64,000 bases of DNA from Histoplasma ohiense (lineage: Eukaryota > Ascomycota > Eurotiomycetes > Onygenales > Ajellomycetaceae), in the NCBI GenBank assembly GCA_017607445.1, contig JAEVHH010000003.1:3968001-4032000 (forward strand), in the 5' to 3' direction. Made by a program: the position numbers and the translations under genes. Below are positions 12,800-25,583 of the stretch, in pieces. The number at the start of each line of letters is the position of its first letter. The stretch's first letter is position 1. A model generated the notes under the pieces. The model saw nothing but the letters and a program-made list of their open reading frames with translations. It was not told the origin of the DNA and searched no databases.

Positions 12800-15700
12800 G
12801 TTATTGACAATGAATATGTGAATGCTGACAGAAGTGGAATGGTCGATGATGTGGACACTAGTGGATTCTGATATGAATGTGAACTTTGTGTTCCATGCTT
12901 GAGCATCAAAATATTTCTCAAAGACAGAAGGTAAATCAAAAGTAGTGGAAGCAATTGATAATTATAGAGTTAAATTATATGAACAACAAAGAGCTGTAAT
13001 AAAGATTATCAATGATGAATATATTCTTCAAGAAGAATTCCACCATTTCAAAGAGACTGACATTAGCAGATATGATGTAATTTTGAGTATGCTGTGATTG
13101 AAGACTGTGAACTCTGATATCAACTGAATGCAAAGATGCTGAATCTATAGAAAAGCATCAAATATTAATCATGTGCATCTGAATACTGCTAAAGAATTTG
13201 TAACACTAATTGACAATGACAATATTATATTCACTGTCTTATCATTACAGGCTGTGAGTGCAGCAACTGAGCTAAATATCTCAGATGATTATAAAAATTA
13301 TCTTGATATATTTCAAGAAAACATATCTGACACAGAACATGCATCTCATGATCATGCCATAGACCTCAAATCTGACAAGAAACCCTCATACTGACTGATA
13401 TATAACTTATCACCTCAAGAACTCTCTGTTCTCTGAGAATATATTGAAAAGACATTAGAGAAGAATTGAATACATCTGTTCAAGAGCCCAGCCAGCATGC
13501 CAGTGCTATTCACATCAAAGAAAGATGAAACCCTGCATCTTTGCATGAATTATTGAGAATTGAATGAAATAACAGTCAAGAATCGATATCAACTGCTCTT
13601 GATAAGTGAAATACTTGATAGATTAGCAGATGTCAAAATATATACACAACTGAATCTTAGAGACACATATCACAGAATTCACATATGAGCAGAGAATGAA
13701 TGAAAAACAGCATTTCAAACACAATATGAACACTTTGAATATCTAGTCTTATCTTTTGAGCTAATCAATGTCTCTGCAATCTTTCAATCTTATATCAACA
13801 AAGCTCTCAGTGATCTTTTAGATGTATATTGCATGACTTATCTTGACAATATTGTAATCTATTCAAACATGCTTGATGAGCATGTTGTTCATATTAAGAA
13901 TGTGCTGAAACAGTTAAGGTGTTGGAGACTATATATCAAATTTAGTAAGTGTATATTCTATGCAATGGAAATTGGATTTTTGAGTTTTGTGGTTATCATA
14001 CAGAGCATTACTGTTGAGAAACACTGCATTGACACAATTCTAGATTGATCAGAACTGTGAACTATAAATGAATTGCAAATATTTCTAGAATTTGTCAATT
14101 TCTATTGTTGATTCATATACAAGTTCTTGATAATAACAGCACCTCTGACTGAATTGTTAAAAGATTATGAAACAAAAAGAGGAAAGAATAACACATCTGT
14201 TCAGTTAGATGAAAACTGCAAGCACACAATTTTGCAGTTAAAAGAATGCTTTACAAAAGCACTGTTGTTGATTCACTTTGATTCACAGCAAAAACTCTGT
14301 ATAGAAACAGACAGATCTGATGTTGCAATTGCTGCAGTAATATCACAATTAATGAATGATGATCACTGACATTCAATCACATTTTGGTCTAGAAAGCTCA
14401 TAGAAACAGAAAGATGTTATCAAACATATAATTTAGAAATATTGCTGATTGTAGAAGCTTTCAGACAATGATGTCACTATTTATATAATAGCAGACACTC
14501 AATAACTGTTTTATCTGACCATGTCAATCTTCAACACTTCATGACAACAAAGCAGCTAAATAAATATCAGATTTGCTGAATGAAAATGCTCTCAGTGTTT
14601 GATTTTGAAATAGAGCACTGTTCTGAGAAAAATAATCTTGCAGATGTATCAAGTTGTTGTTCAGATTTTGTAAAATATACAGCTCTCTTGACAGAGTTTT
14701 CTACTCTGCAAGAGAAGCTGTGTAAGAGAATCTTTAAATTACTAAAGATAAAAAAAAACACAAAATTAGATTAATATGTCAAGATGATGTGAAAAGATCT
14801 GCAAGTTAATGAAAATTGTTGAGTGAAGAGATCTGTAGTTGTTGATGATAATAATCTCTGCAGAATAAAGAATGCATCTGTGAATGAGAATGAGATTGCA
14901 GATGTTATGAGATTAAATCTAGAGACTCTGATGCTATAGATTCTAACTGTCAAGATATTTGAATCTGAGACAGTCTATTGCAAAGAGATAGCTGAATCTA
15001 TCATTGAACTCTTATTTCAGATTCAGAATAGAGACACCAGCACATCTGAACTTTATAGAAAACTAGAGATGAGTGATACTAGTATAGATAATCATTTGAT
15101 CTGAGCAGTAGATAAAGATAGTCTATTCAGAAAAGATGATAAAATCTATATATCACAAAACAAAACTGTAAGACATGAAATAATAAAAATGAATCACAAT
15201 GATCTTCAAGATGGCCATTTTGAATATGACAAAACTATCAAAGCAATCAAACACAAATACTTGTGACATGATATGAGCAATGAGATTGCAGAATATGTGA
15301 GAACTTGCAATGTTTGTCAATGTGTCAAAATACCACAGCACAAGCTGTATGAGTTGCTACAATCACATTCAGTGTCAGATAAGAAATGACATACAATTAG
15401 CATGGACTTTATTGAAGATCTGTCAGATAATAAAAAGAGAAGTCAAATCTATAATGCTATTGTTATATTTGTTGATTTATTCACCAAATGAGCTATAATT
15501 GTGCCCACATCTTCAGAAGTAGATGCAGAAGAACTTATGAATATTATTGTATAAAGAGTTGCAAAGAACTTTGATCTATCTGTGAACATTATTAACAACT
15601 GAGATTCATTAATAAATAGCAAGTTTTGATTGACATTATGTTATCTGCTTCATATTTAACAAAAATTATCAACAGCATTCCACCCACAAACTGACAGTCA

Positions 15701-16460
15701 GACAGAATAATTGAATCAGATGATTGAACATTATGTTCACACATACTGCAGCTATCAGCAAGATAATTGGATAGAATGAATTCCTCTGACACAATGAGCA
15801 TATAACAATACCTTCCATGCATCAATAAAAATGACATCATCTGAAGCAATGATCAGCCGATCAACTGAACTTCACATAGATGTGGAACCCCCAAGTATGA
15901 GTGTGTCAAAATCAGTGATAGAACAAGTGAAATGAATGAAGTAAGTGAAGAATAAGATCTGAGAATGTCTGAAAACTGTCAAAATAGCTGAGAAAAAATA
16001 TTATGATCAGCATCATATATCAAAAAGCTTTAAGATAGAGAACTGAATAATACTGTGTGCAAAAAATATATCCATCTTGCAACTTTTATTCAAACTAGAT
16101 CATCAATTTTTGAGTCTCTTTCAAATAATTGATATCTGTGATATGCAGATGTACAAACTGAAACTCATACTGCAGTATAAAGAAATTCATTCTGTATTTC
16201 ATATTTCTCTTCTTGAATCATATCACACATGCAACAGACAAATCCTGCAAGCAGAACTGATAATTATAGACATACAAAAGAAATAAGAAGTTGAAGCTAT
16301 ATTAGATAAGCATCAATACTGCAGTCAAACACAATATCTTGTCAAATGAAAAGATTGTACAGACACAGATAATTCTTGGGAACTCAAGAAAAACTTGATG
16401 AACAGTCAGAAGTATTTGAAACAGTTTAATAAAATCTATCAGAAGTCAGTCAGTAAATAA
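12800..16460 (+). pseudogene. A1 pol with chromodomain, decayed
   Basis: The protease-like part is at about 12820-13085, its triad reading DSD. RT spans about 13390-14050, with catalytic YLDN at 13839-13850 (A3 has YLDD at the same site). RNase H is at about 14230-14570. The integrase has an HHCC zinc region (about 15180-15330), a core with an Asp near 15400 and an FHPQTD motif near 15678. The chromodomain ends with a Trp-rich motif near 16345-16385. TAA closes it at 16458-16460, 34 bases before the stop of the opposite-strand gene. TGA replaces Arg or Trp at many sites. Confidence 0.87.
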
Positions 16461-16494
16461 AAATAAAGAAGACAATGATAACTGTTGAATATAT

Positions 16495-17644
16495 TTATTC
16501 CACTCAGAGATTAAAAAACAGATCTGCCTCAGCTTGATCAGAGTTATTCAAGAAATTGTCATCAAGACAAATCTGCTTATTATTCTGGATTTTCTCAACT
16601 GATGAAGCACAACATTTCAACAATGACTTGGAAGCTGTGATTGACAATGTAATCACTGAGATCTCATCAATCACTGTTTCAGATGAAGCCTCAGAAGAAT
16701 CATCTCATTGAATCTCTCAGATCTTCACAGTAAAGAATTTAATCATCACAGTCACAGCACTCTGCAAAATGTTAATATTCAAAGCATTCACATCAGCAAC
16801 AATTAGATTCTCAGCAGTGTTGATAATCATCTGAGTCAATTCAACAGCATTCACTGACATCTAATATAAGTTAATATTATATACTGTAAAAACATCTGTT
16901 TTGAATAATAACTTACTGAAATGCAGGCATGCTTTGTCACTGAGCAGTGCTTGCATTTTTTATGTCAACTCTCAGCAGACTCACAATGATGATGAGGAGA
17001 CATTGTCAAATGTCAAATACAACAACAGCAATATGCTGCTGCATTTCTTTCTAACATTTCAATGAGATCATCCACTTTCTCATCTTTGTTTATATTATTG
17101 ATCAACTCAAATAACATACCAAGATCTTGACTCAGTGAGAATGATATCAATGTAATAGCAGAATGTGAAAACATGCTTTCTGAAACACTGCTATAATTGA
17201 ATACCACATTCTGCTGTGACAACAGATTATCAGAGTTTATATAGAATTCTAGAACCTCATCTGCATTCTTGTAGATCTGTACATCAAATACAAATCTCAC
17301 AACAGCAGTTTGATATATGACAAATCTCTCATTCAGAACTTTGTTGAAGAGCAGCATTTTATGAAATTCATTAATCAAAGATTGATCAGTTTTGTAAAAG
17401 CACTCAGACATCTATAATCTGTTAGTATCCATAACAATCTCAGTTTAAGAAAACTTACAGCAGCACAACTTCTATTTGATATATGACAGACATGACAGTA
17501 TATTCATTCATCATTCACAAAGCAAGAATATACTGAAGGATTCTGCAATCTCTCCAGACAATCCAAGCAAATGCTCTCAATGATAGACAGCATATCATTC
17601 TTTATAGACTCTGAATCAGCAACAGAAACAGCTGGTTCTGACAT
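16495..17644 (-). pseudogene. Antisense six-cysteine gene of A1, three exons
   Basis: Runs opposite to A1 gag-pol and converges on it. The exons are 17459-17644 (186 nt), 16917-17411 (495 nt) and 16495-16860 (366 nt), separated by introns of 47 and 56 nt. Exons 2 and 3 each begin with ATG and join in phase. The second donor is an intact GTAAGT at 16911-16916; A3 and A4 have ATAAGT there. The six-cysteine motif is in exon 1 (17465-17569): C-x2-C-x11-C-x8-C-x2-C-x6-C, broken by one TGA. Exon 2 adds an acidic stretch and a second cysteine/histidine cluster. The protein would be about 349 residues. Its function is unknown; a nucleic-acid-binding or regulatory role is possible. Confidence 0.72.
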
Positions 17645-17705
17645 TCTATCATAACTTTAATTAGTACCAAGACCTTGTTCAAAGAAGAAGAAGAAGCAAA
17701 AGCAA

Positions 17706-18089
17706 TCAAAATTGAAAAGAAAAACAGATATTGAAGATTGGAATCAATATTGCAATGTTGGTCAAAGAGATTGCAACAACACAAAACTCAACCCAAAATG
17801 GAAAACACAACCACACAACCAAAACTTCGAATTTTGCAATAAAAATCACATAGAAGAATACAGTGTACTTTGTTTGATAAATTATCATATTCTTTTTAAA
17901 TAAAAAATTGTTGATGGTGATGATGGTGATGATTTCATTAGAGTACAATTTTTTGATGTAAAAGTTAAAGAAAAGAGGTTCAGAAGTTGTGTCTAAATCA
18001 TGATTGAACTGCAATGACATCAGAGATGAAAAAATGTTCTTCTGAAACAGCAATACTTCAGAATTAATCTCAACAATAATCCAGCCCAA
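17706..18089 (-). pseudogene. Conserved leader ORF upstream of the A1 antisense gene (127 codons)
   Basis: An open frame on the antisense strand between the 3' LTR and the six-cysteine gene. Its first about 85 codons recur in A3 (36570-36833) and A4 (52784-53029), where TGA then interrupts. The last about 30 residues are strongly hydrophobic and could form a membrane segment. Just downstream is an acceptor-like TACTAATT...GATAG next to the ATG of the next gene. It may be a separate small gene or a first exon. No known family recognised. Confidence 0.45.
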
Positions 18090-18173
18090 TTCTGTGAACT
18101 TTATACAATATCAACCACACAGCACATATTATGAACTTCACATGTCACAGTAAGAAGCTCTGAAAACCAGGCC

Positions 18174-18192
18174 TTTGAAGAAGGAAGATAAT
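18174..18192 (+). other. A1 polypurine tract
   Basis: GAAGAAGGAAGATAAT runs straight into the 3' LTR. This is where family reverse transcriptases start plus-strand DNA. It is followed by TGTAATAG. Confidence 0.75.
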
Positions 18193-18463
18193 TGTAATAG
18201 ATGCAACAGAGATATCTATATTAGAAAATAGCTATATGACAATAGAAGAACACAGAACATGTCAGAATTAATGAGAAGAAATATAATACACAGCATTATA
18301 GATGACTGTAGAGTGTGATGATTGTCTATATAATACTCACTGATATCTGTAGATATTAGAAGATCAGCAATTAGCTTTGAATAATAGAGATTGCTACCTT
18401 CTTAACATTCTATATATGTACTTCACACTACTCTCATAATTATATCTACAACCTTCTCTTACA
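18193..18463 (+). repeat. A1 3' LTR (271 bp)
   Basis: Starts TGTAATAGATGC and ends CTTCTCTTACA. The same length as its 5' partner. GACGC in the 5' copy is GATGC here, a CpG loss. Confidence 0.93.
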
Positions 18464-18468
18464 GCATC

Positions 18469-19152
18469 AGAAAAGCTAGAACTCAAGAATTTCAAGAAAC
18501 TGTGCAAAGAACTACTCAAATTATACAAGAACTTCACAGATGTGTTCAATGAAAAGAAAGCTGAAAAGCTTTCTCCTCATCAAGAACATGGTATAGATCA
18601 TATAATTGAATTCATCAAGAAAAACAGTAAGAACTCACAATCACTCTGAGATTCTCTCTACAGCATATCACACAACAAACTTCTCATTCTACAAAAAATG
18701 CTCAACAGATTACTAGACAAAGACTTCATTTATATTAGCAACTCACTCACTGCAGCATCTGTACTGTTTGTGAAAAAATCAGAAAAAGACTTACAATTCT
18801 GCATTGACTATTGAGAGGTCAATAAGATTACATGGAAGGACTGATATCTTCTCTCACTCATCAATGAAATGCTCAAATGAATAGAAAAAGTAAAATGATT
18901 TATGAAACTTGACATCTCTGCAGTCTTCTACAAGATAAGAATTAATGAAGATGATGAATGGCTAACTATCTTTCATATATGTTATGAATTATATAAATGA
19001 ACAGTGATTCTCTTTGAATTAGTGAATGCTCTGAGTATGTTTCAGAAATACATTAACTGAGCTCTATGAGATCTGCTTGATGAGATTGTCTCAGTGTATA
19101 TGAATGATATTTTGATCTTCACTGATGAATTGCTCACTGAGTACTGTAAGTA
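18469..19152 (+). pseudogene. D3 segment 2: reverse transcriptase, decayed
   Basis: Continues D3 after the A1 insertion, collinear with D1 27550-28250. It holds the RT fingers and palm, with the catalytic box reading YMND near 19100, as in D1 and D2. Trp positions read TGA (for example in the K-W-F motif near 18895). It ends at 19148-19152 (AAGTA), the left target site of C2. Confidence 0.85.
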
Positions 19153-19415
19153 TGTGAGATGTAGTGACAGTGTGAAGAGTAACAGTAGAAGATAGTTTAT
19201 AGTATAGCAGAGATAATAATAATATATTGTAGAGTGTAGTATAGTAGTGTAACATAGTGTAGCTAATCACTAAGAAAGAAAAGAAAGAGAAAGAAGATGT
19301 GCGAAATACATACATCGATATATATATACATATAGAAATAGCAGTAGTGAGAGTATAATGAAAAGAGATAAAAATAAGCAAAGATAATAAGGAAATAATA
19401 AACAAGTGCATTACA
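19153..19415 (-). repeat. C2 3' LTR (263 bp)
   Basis: TGTGAGATGTAG...GTGCATTACA. Paired with 61389-61651. AACAAGTG near its end stands against AACGAGTG in the partner, a CpG-to-CpA change. Confidence 0.93.
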
Positions 19416-19862
19416 ATTGTCTCTCTTTTTTATAAGAGCTGCTCTCAGCAATTGTATAGATTGCTTGCTAGTAGATAATCACATTTCTGTATTGTAAGTT
19501 TCATTTGTTGATAGCAGTGTATCAATCATGTCCCCTAGATAGCTTGTATACACATTGTTATTGATTTTCTAATGAGATGAAATTGGTGGATTCTTTGATT
19601 GTCAGAGGTTGTGTGCAGAGAAGCAAAAAGAATTTCTTTTCTTCTTGAAGATTTCTCTTCTTTTTTAACTTAATCATCATCAAAGCTTCTTGCTCTTCTG
19701 CTGTGATTTCTCATTCCCAAAAAATTTTTTTAAATTTTTATATCATCATTCTTTCTTCTTCTCTTTTTTTATATCAAAATGGGCTCTCTCAGTTACTCTG
19801 ATTTTAAGTAAGTCATTTCTTGAGTGCTTATCATATATTATTGTTGATGTTTCTTGTCAGTG
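19416..19862 (+). other. C2 3' tail, upstream of the antisense gene
   Basis: No gene seen. It contains an ATG at 19779 followed by a GTAAGT donor at 19808 and a TTGTCAG acceptor ending at 19860. The segment is conserved in C1. It probably includes the antisense promoter and first intron; phase from this ATG does not fit the next exon. Confidence 0.45.
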
Positions 19863-20826
19863 GTATTATTAGTGTGATCATATGTGCCACTAGCTTGTTT
19901 CTGTATAGCACCATTCACTGTTCACTTGTTATATTGCTCTAGATTTAGCTCTAATCACATGACACACAACAGTCAGATTCTGTGTGAATGTTGTGTCTCT
20001 AGACTTGAAAATGTCAATTTTTGATGTGTGTTGAGATTAAATGCTCAGAAGTGTTGTGAGGTTTGTGTCTCTGCAGAGAAATTCTGCAAATTCATGAGTA
20101 ATTCTCTTTAATTCTTATTTTCTTTTTCTTTTTCTTCAAATTTGCTTTTGAATAGATAGTAGTGTTCTTAGCAATGTTGATATACTGATAATGATGCTAG
20201 ATGTATGATACACCTCTTCTGAGGTGCATCATGCACAGATGAGTGTTTATTTTTGTGGGGGTGGCAGTCAAAGAGAACATAACCAGCCACAAAAGTCATC
20301 TTCATCATTTAGTTAAATAATTGAACACACCTTGTCTGATGATGCTGTCTGCTCAGAGCAGAGCAGAGGTGAATGCTCTATAATTTCAGCATCAAGCAGC
20401 AGCTGAGCCTGCAGAGATGCAGGTTTTGAAGACTGTGATTGTATCTGATTCTTTCAGAGCAGAGATGTTAGAGGAAGAGAAGAATGTGAAGAAGAGAATT
20501 TTGAGAGTGATGAGCTTCAGAAACTCTGTGATGAAAGAGTTGGCTGAGAAGAAATTGACTGGAGAGGGATCAGAGAAGTTGACTGAAGAGTCAACAGAGA
20601 AGATCATGAAGGCAGCAGAATATGAAAGATATGAGCTTCATAGTGTGAAGATGTGGAAGAAGATCATGGAGAGAGAGACCTTCCTTCAGCAGATGTGTCA
20701 GCAGATGAGAGGGTTGATGAAGAAGAGTAGAGAGAAGAAAGCAAATATTCTGTGAAAGAGATATTTGTCAGTGTCTTTGCATCTGAAATGAGACTCAATG
20801 CTTCACAAGTACTGAAGACAGTATAA
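19863..20826 (+). pseudogene. Antisense six-cysteine gene of C2 (spliced, acidic C-terminus), decayed
   Basis: Counterpart of 3479-4421. The first recognised exon (19863-20097) has one TGA and holds the six cysteines at 19983-20087, spaced C-x2-C-x10-C-x9-C-x2-C-x6-C. An in-frame ATG at 19958 is a possible start. An intron of 58 nt follows (20098-20155). Joined in phase, the next exon runs 223 codons to TAA at 20824-20826, acidic and Ser/Glu-rich, with TGA and a few other stops. The basic open frame at 20417-20755 is the alternative frame of the same DNA and does not join to the cysteine exon. It converges on C2 pol. Function unknown. Confidence 0.6.
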
Positions 20827-21189
20827 GAAGAGAGTGGCAGAGAGGGGATGAGAGAAATGATGAAGAAAAAAGTAAAAGTGAGAGATGAGAGATATTGAGA
20901 TAAAGATGAATGAACTGAGAATCTTTAGACTTTTCTTAGAATCTGTTTTCTTTGTCTTTTTCTTGTCTGTATTTTTTATTTTTTGTATTTATTATACTCA
21001 AATTGAATTTTTTTCTTTTTCTCTTTTCTCTGATAAAATCCTTCTAAAAAAAATGTATTTGATTGAAGTTTGAGTGAGATTTGCACTTCTAATGTTTTTT
21101 GATTTAGAATTTGTGCTTCTGATGTCTTTTGACTTGATGTTTGTACTTTTGATGTTTGAGAGTATGTTGATTTTGTATTTGTTGTTCAT

Positions 21190-24100
21190 TTTCTTGTTCA
21201 AGAAAGATTTTGAATGTCTGAGTGTTCAATATATTTTCTTCTAATTTTCATGTATCATCACTAGAATCTCAATCTGTTCATCTCACAAGATATTTCAGAG
21301 ATTTGTTTTTTCATTGTTGTTTTTCAAGAATTTCTTCAACTTAATATTCTTCTTCACTGTCAACAAGTTTCAGTTCTGATTCTGGTAGAGCTCCATTTCT
21401 GTGGTTGTATGACTTTAATAAAGATATGTGGAATACAGAATGAATGCTTCTATATGAAGATGATAGTTCTAGTTTGTACACTTGTTTTCCAATGATATTC
21501 AGAATCTTGAAGGATTCAACATATTTATGATTGAGTTTGTGAATCAGATGCAGCAATTGAAGATTTTTTACATTGAGTATGATATAGTCATCTATTTTAA
21601 ATTGTTGAGATTTATATTTTGCATTGTAATAGATTTTCTGTGCTTGTTGTGTCTTTTGTAGATTCTTGATGAGTTTATGATGTGTTTCTTTGATATATTT
21701 CATGCAGCTAGCAGCATGTATGGTGACTGATTGTGGTGATTTGCTGATATTAATTTTCAAATCAGATTGATATCCCATTAAGGCTTCTGTGGATGCCATT
21801 TCAGTAGAGACATGTTGAGAGATATTGTAAACAAACTGCATCAGTGATAGCCAGCATGCTCAGTCATCTTGATGATAGTTGATAAAGTATTGAAGATAAT
21901 GTTTCAAGATTTGATTTTATCATTCTGTTTGACCATCTGTTTGAGAGTGAAAGACTGTTGAAAGTTTCCAGCATGTGTCTAGCATATAACAAAAGATGAA
22001 TCAATAATGGCTTGTAAACAGCAACTCTTGATTAGATATATGGTTTTTAGATACTCTGTAAATTGTATAGAACTTGGTATAAATGATTTCTGCTAGTTCA
22101 TCAGCTGTAATGTTTTTGATGCAAGGAATATAGATTGTAAACTTGATATATATATCCACAATCACTAAAATTGCATTGTAGATTTGATGGAGGAATGTAG
22201 AGACTGGCAAGTCTGTAATAAAATTCATAGTAATGAATTTGAAAGAATTTGATGATAAGAGAATTGTATTCAATTCTTCATATTGTCTGTGCTGTTTTGA
22301 CTTTACTCTTTGACAAATATCATAAATGAATATATAATCTTTGACATCTCTGATTAGCTCATGTCAATAGTATTTGTTCTGAATGCTGTCTATGAACTTT
22401 TTTATATCAAAGTGACTCCTCTGTGAATCATCATGATTTGCACTGATAATTTCATCAATGAGTGTCTTTTGTTGAGAGACATATGTGTGATCATCAGCAT
22501 GTAATATATCATTCTCAGAAATTGTTTATAGTATATTTTCAGTGACAGTTATATCTTTCTCTTTTATCTTCTTTCTTTGCTCAGCAGCAAAAGAATCAAT
22601 CTTCTATGCTTTACTCAGAAATGAGATGAAGGATTCAGACATTTCTATATATGCTGAGTTCTCAAGAATAGTCTTATTGACTGCAATCTGAGGCATATAT
22701 TGCTCAACATATGACAGAGGGGAAGAGTTTACACAAGAGATAGAAGACATCAATATATGAAGTGCTTTTCATTCATTAAAAGAAACATTTTGCTCATTAG
22801 AGATCTGTGCACAGACTACATCAGAAGAAATATCATTTTGAAAAGAAGTATCAGTTTTTCAGTCTAGTCTAACTTCATGTTTCAGCTTCTGTTGCAGAAT
22901 AGATAATATAGTTTGATTATTATAGATCTCACTGTAGTCTGTGCAATGACTGAGCTCATCAGCTGAATTCTTTGATTCAGAGTGATGCAGTAATACAAAA
23001 TCATAAGCAGATAAAGCTTTCATTCATATAATCTGATATCTGTTCAGTTTCTTAGTCATCATAAAGTACTGCAGATTGACATGATCAGATCAGACTTGAA
23101 TTGAATACTGATTTTTCTTCAGATAGTAGCTTCAATTTTTAAATACTGCTACAATAGCCAAGAGTTTTTTATCATGAGTATCATAATGCATTTCCACATC
23201 AATCAACTTTCTTGATCAGAAGACAACTGAATGTCAGTGCTCATCATTCTATAGCTGTGACAGAATAGCAGCAACTGCAAAAGTGAATGCATCAGATTTG
23301 ATCTGAATACACTGAGCTGAGTCAAAATGAGCTAATAGAGAAGCATATATATAGTGTGATTTGAGCTCATTGAAAGTGCTTTGAGCATCTTCTGTTCATA
23401 TAAAAGTGGCTTTTCTTTCCCTCTTCTTGCTTTCTTTTGTAAGTTTGAATAATGGGGCTGCAATAGAGGAGAAAGACTTAATAAATTGCTGATAGAAATT
23501 AGCAAAACTCAAGAAGAATTGAATCTCTTTAATTGATTTAGATGTAGATCATTTCACAATAGTCAAGACTCTGTCTGACTTCATCTCAACATCATTTGTA
23601 TCTATAACAAATCTCAGAAACAAAACTTTGTCTACTTCAAATTCATATTTAGAGAGTTTTGCAAATAGATTCACACACTTGAGATGTTCTAGCATCTTAG
23701 TAACATGCACTTTATATTTCTGCTTTGAATTGAAGAATATGAGAATATCATCCAAATAGACAACACAACATATATTCAACAAATCAGACAAGGCATTGTT
23801 AATATATGCTTGAAATATTGCTGAAGTATTAGCTAGTTCAAATGATATAACTACATATTCAAAATGTCTATATTTTGTTCTAAAGGCTGTCTTTCAATGA
23901 TCTTTTGCTGCTATAAGTATGCAGTGATAGACATCTCAAAGATCCAGCTTAGTGAATATCTTGACTTTTGAAAGTCTATCAAATAATTCACTTATTAGAG
24001 ATAAAGAGTATTGATTCTTGATAATGATTCAATTTAATCCTTGATAGTCTATACAAAGACAGAGTTCATCATCTTTTTTAAGAACAAAGAGAATTGATGC

Positions 24101-24828
24101 ATCAGTCAGACTACTGAACAGTTGTATCCACTCTTTATCTAATGCATTTTTTAAATATTCTCTTAGAGCAGCTAACTCAGTTTCAGAGAGATTGTATATT
24201 GATATAAATGAAGATTGTATATCAGATTTGAGATCTATACAGTGTTTCATCTCTTCTGATCTTTTTGTGTTTATAGCAGCTTCTTCTGAGAAGATATGCA
24301 TATATGACATGATATAATTGAGTAGATCAGTTGGCAAGTTCAAATACACAGCTGAGAATATATATGAAATATGTTTTGAGTTTTTTGAATATTCTGTAGA
24401 TAATACTACAAGCATTTCTACTCTAGCTTCTGTGAGAACTTCAGTTAAGACATTTTATTCAGAAATAATTTGAGACTGTTGTTCATCTTCAGAGCTTCTA
24501 AAGAAGAATTGTTCATCTGATCAATCTATAAAAGAATTTGTTTGTTTTAATCAAGAAAATTCTAATACAAGACTGTAGTTCTTCATCTTCATTGCATGAA
24601 AGAAATGAGATGTCTGCTGTGCATTACTCTTATGATCAGTGACAGTAGTTGCAATGTTATACTCTTCAAAGAAGTGCATTATGCATTCATCAATTGATTT
24701 AATCATTTTGATTTTGTGGTGAGCAGCTTCTAGATTGTGATTCTTTGTTCAAAATTCATCAACACAGTTCACTTCTGATTCAGAGTCTACTAGTGCAAGC
24801 ACTTTTTGCAGACCCTTAGATGTAGTGA
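21190..24828 (-). pseudogene. C2 pol (protease to chromodomain), decayed
   Basis: Collinear with C1 pol. The integrase C-terminal part is unusually open, with 166 codons at 21341-21841 reaching the chromodomain. The integrase core piece is at 22001-22273. The RT catalytic box reads YLDD (about 23745-23765), where C1 reads YLND. The RT N-terminal part and linker are at 24029-24415. It breaks at 24824-24828 (AGTGA), where A4 inserted. TGA stops at Arg and Trp sites make it inactive. Confidence 0.86.
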
Positions 24829-25049
24829 TGTAAGAGATGATTGTAGATATAATTATGAGAGTAGTGTGAAGTACATATATAGAATGTTAAGAAGGTAGCA
24901 ATCTCTATTATTCAAAGCTAATTACTGATCTTCTAATATCTACAGATATCAGTGAGCATTATATAGATGATCATCACATGCTACAGCTGTCTATAATACT
25001 GTGTGCTATATCTCTTCTCATTAATTCTGATGTGTTCTGTGTTCTTCTA
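24829..25049 (-). repeat. A4 3' LTR, first part
   Basis: 221 bp of the A LTR from TGTAAGAGATG to TTCTTCTA. D1 interrupts it; TTCTA at 25045-25049 is the left target-site copy of D1. It resumes at 52597. Confidence 0.93.
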
Positions 25050-25583
25050 TGTAACAGATTAGCACTTATTAGTAATTAACTTACGCAATCAACTCCTCTT
25101 CTGCACCCACTTGTTTCTGACTGTTGTGATCTCACATAACCCTTGATGTTCTTCTGCTCTGTGCTCTGTGCTTGTGTAGTTTCTAATGATTCTTCCATGT
25201 AGCTCTTAACATTCTTTCATTTCATGCTCTGTGTTTGTATAGTCTCTAATGATTCTTTCATATAGCTTCTTATGTTCTTTCACTCTGTGTTCTGCACTCA
25301 TATAATCTCTAACAATTCTTCTGTGTAACTTTCAATAATTCCTTCATCTCATATTCTGCACTTGTGTAGCTTCTAATGATTCTTACACATATTTCTTAAT
25401 GTTCTTCCACTCCACACTTCACTGTGAAGTGGCTTCTGATATTCTTCCACTTCAAACTTTTCTCTATAAGAACTCTCTTTGTATGACCTTTTCTTCTGAT
25501 TTCTTTTCTCTTTCTTTTCTTAATCAATTTGTAATCTGTAATTAGAATAGTATCAAATTGTTAATTGAAGTACATCTGTTACA
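25050..25583 (+). repeat. D1 5' LTR (534 bp)
   Basis: Starts TGTAACAGATTAGC and ends ATCTGTTACA. It contains about four 63-bp tandem units. The partner is 52058-52591. TTACAAATTGATTC follows at the primer-binding-site position and recurs (as TTATGAATTGATTC) in D2; the tRNA was not identified. Confidence 0.92.

Larger units (their letters stand above)
11335..18463 (+). mobile_element. Element A1, complete family A LTR retrotransposon (7129 bp)
   Basis: The 271-bp LTRs are at 11335-11605 and 18193-18463. The target-site duplication is GCATT (11330-11334) and GCATC (18464-18468), differing by one C/T change. The order on the plus strand is LTR, gag, pol with chromodomain, then an antisense gene on the minus strand, a polypurine tract and the LTR. 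It is inserted in D3 between protease and RT. It is the only plus-strand A copy here, and it keeps the clearest splice donor of the antisense gene. Confidence 0.95.

Noticed and set aside
13390..16460. Possible alternative genetic code in which TGA is read as an amino acid
   Set aside because: In conserved pol motifs TGA stands for both Arg (from CGA) and Trp (from TGG), and other copies have the sense codon. This is mutation, not recoding; TAA and TAG also appear.
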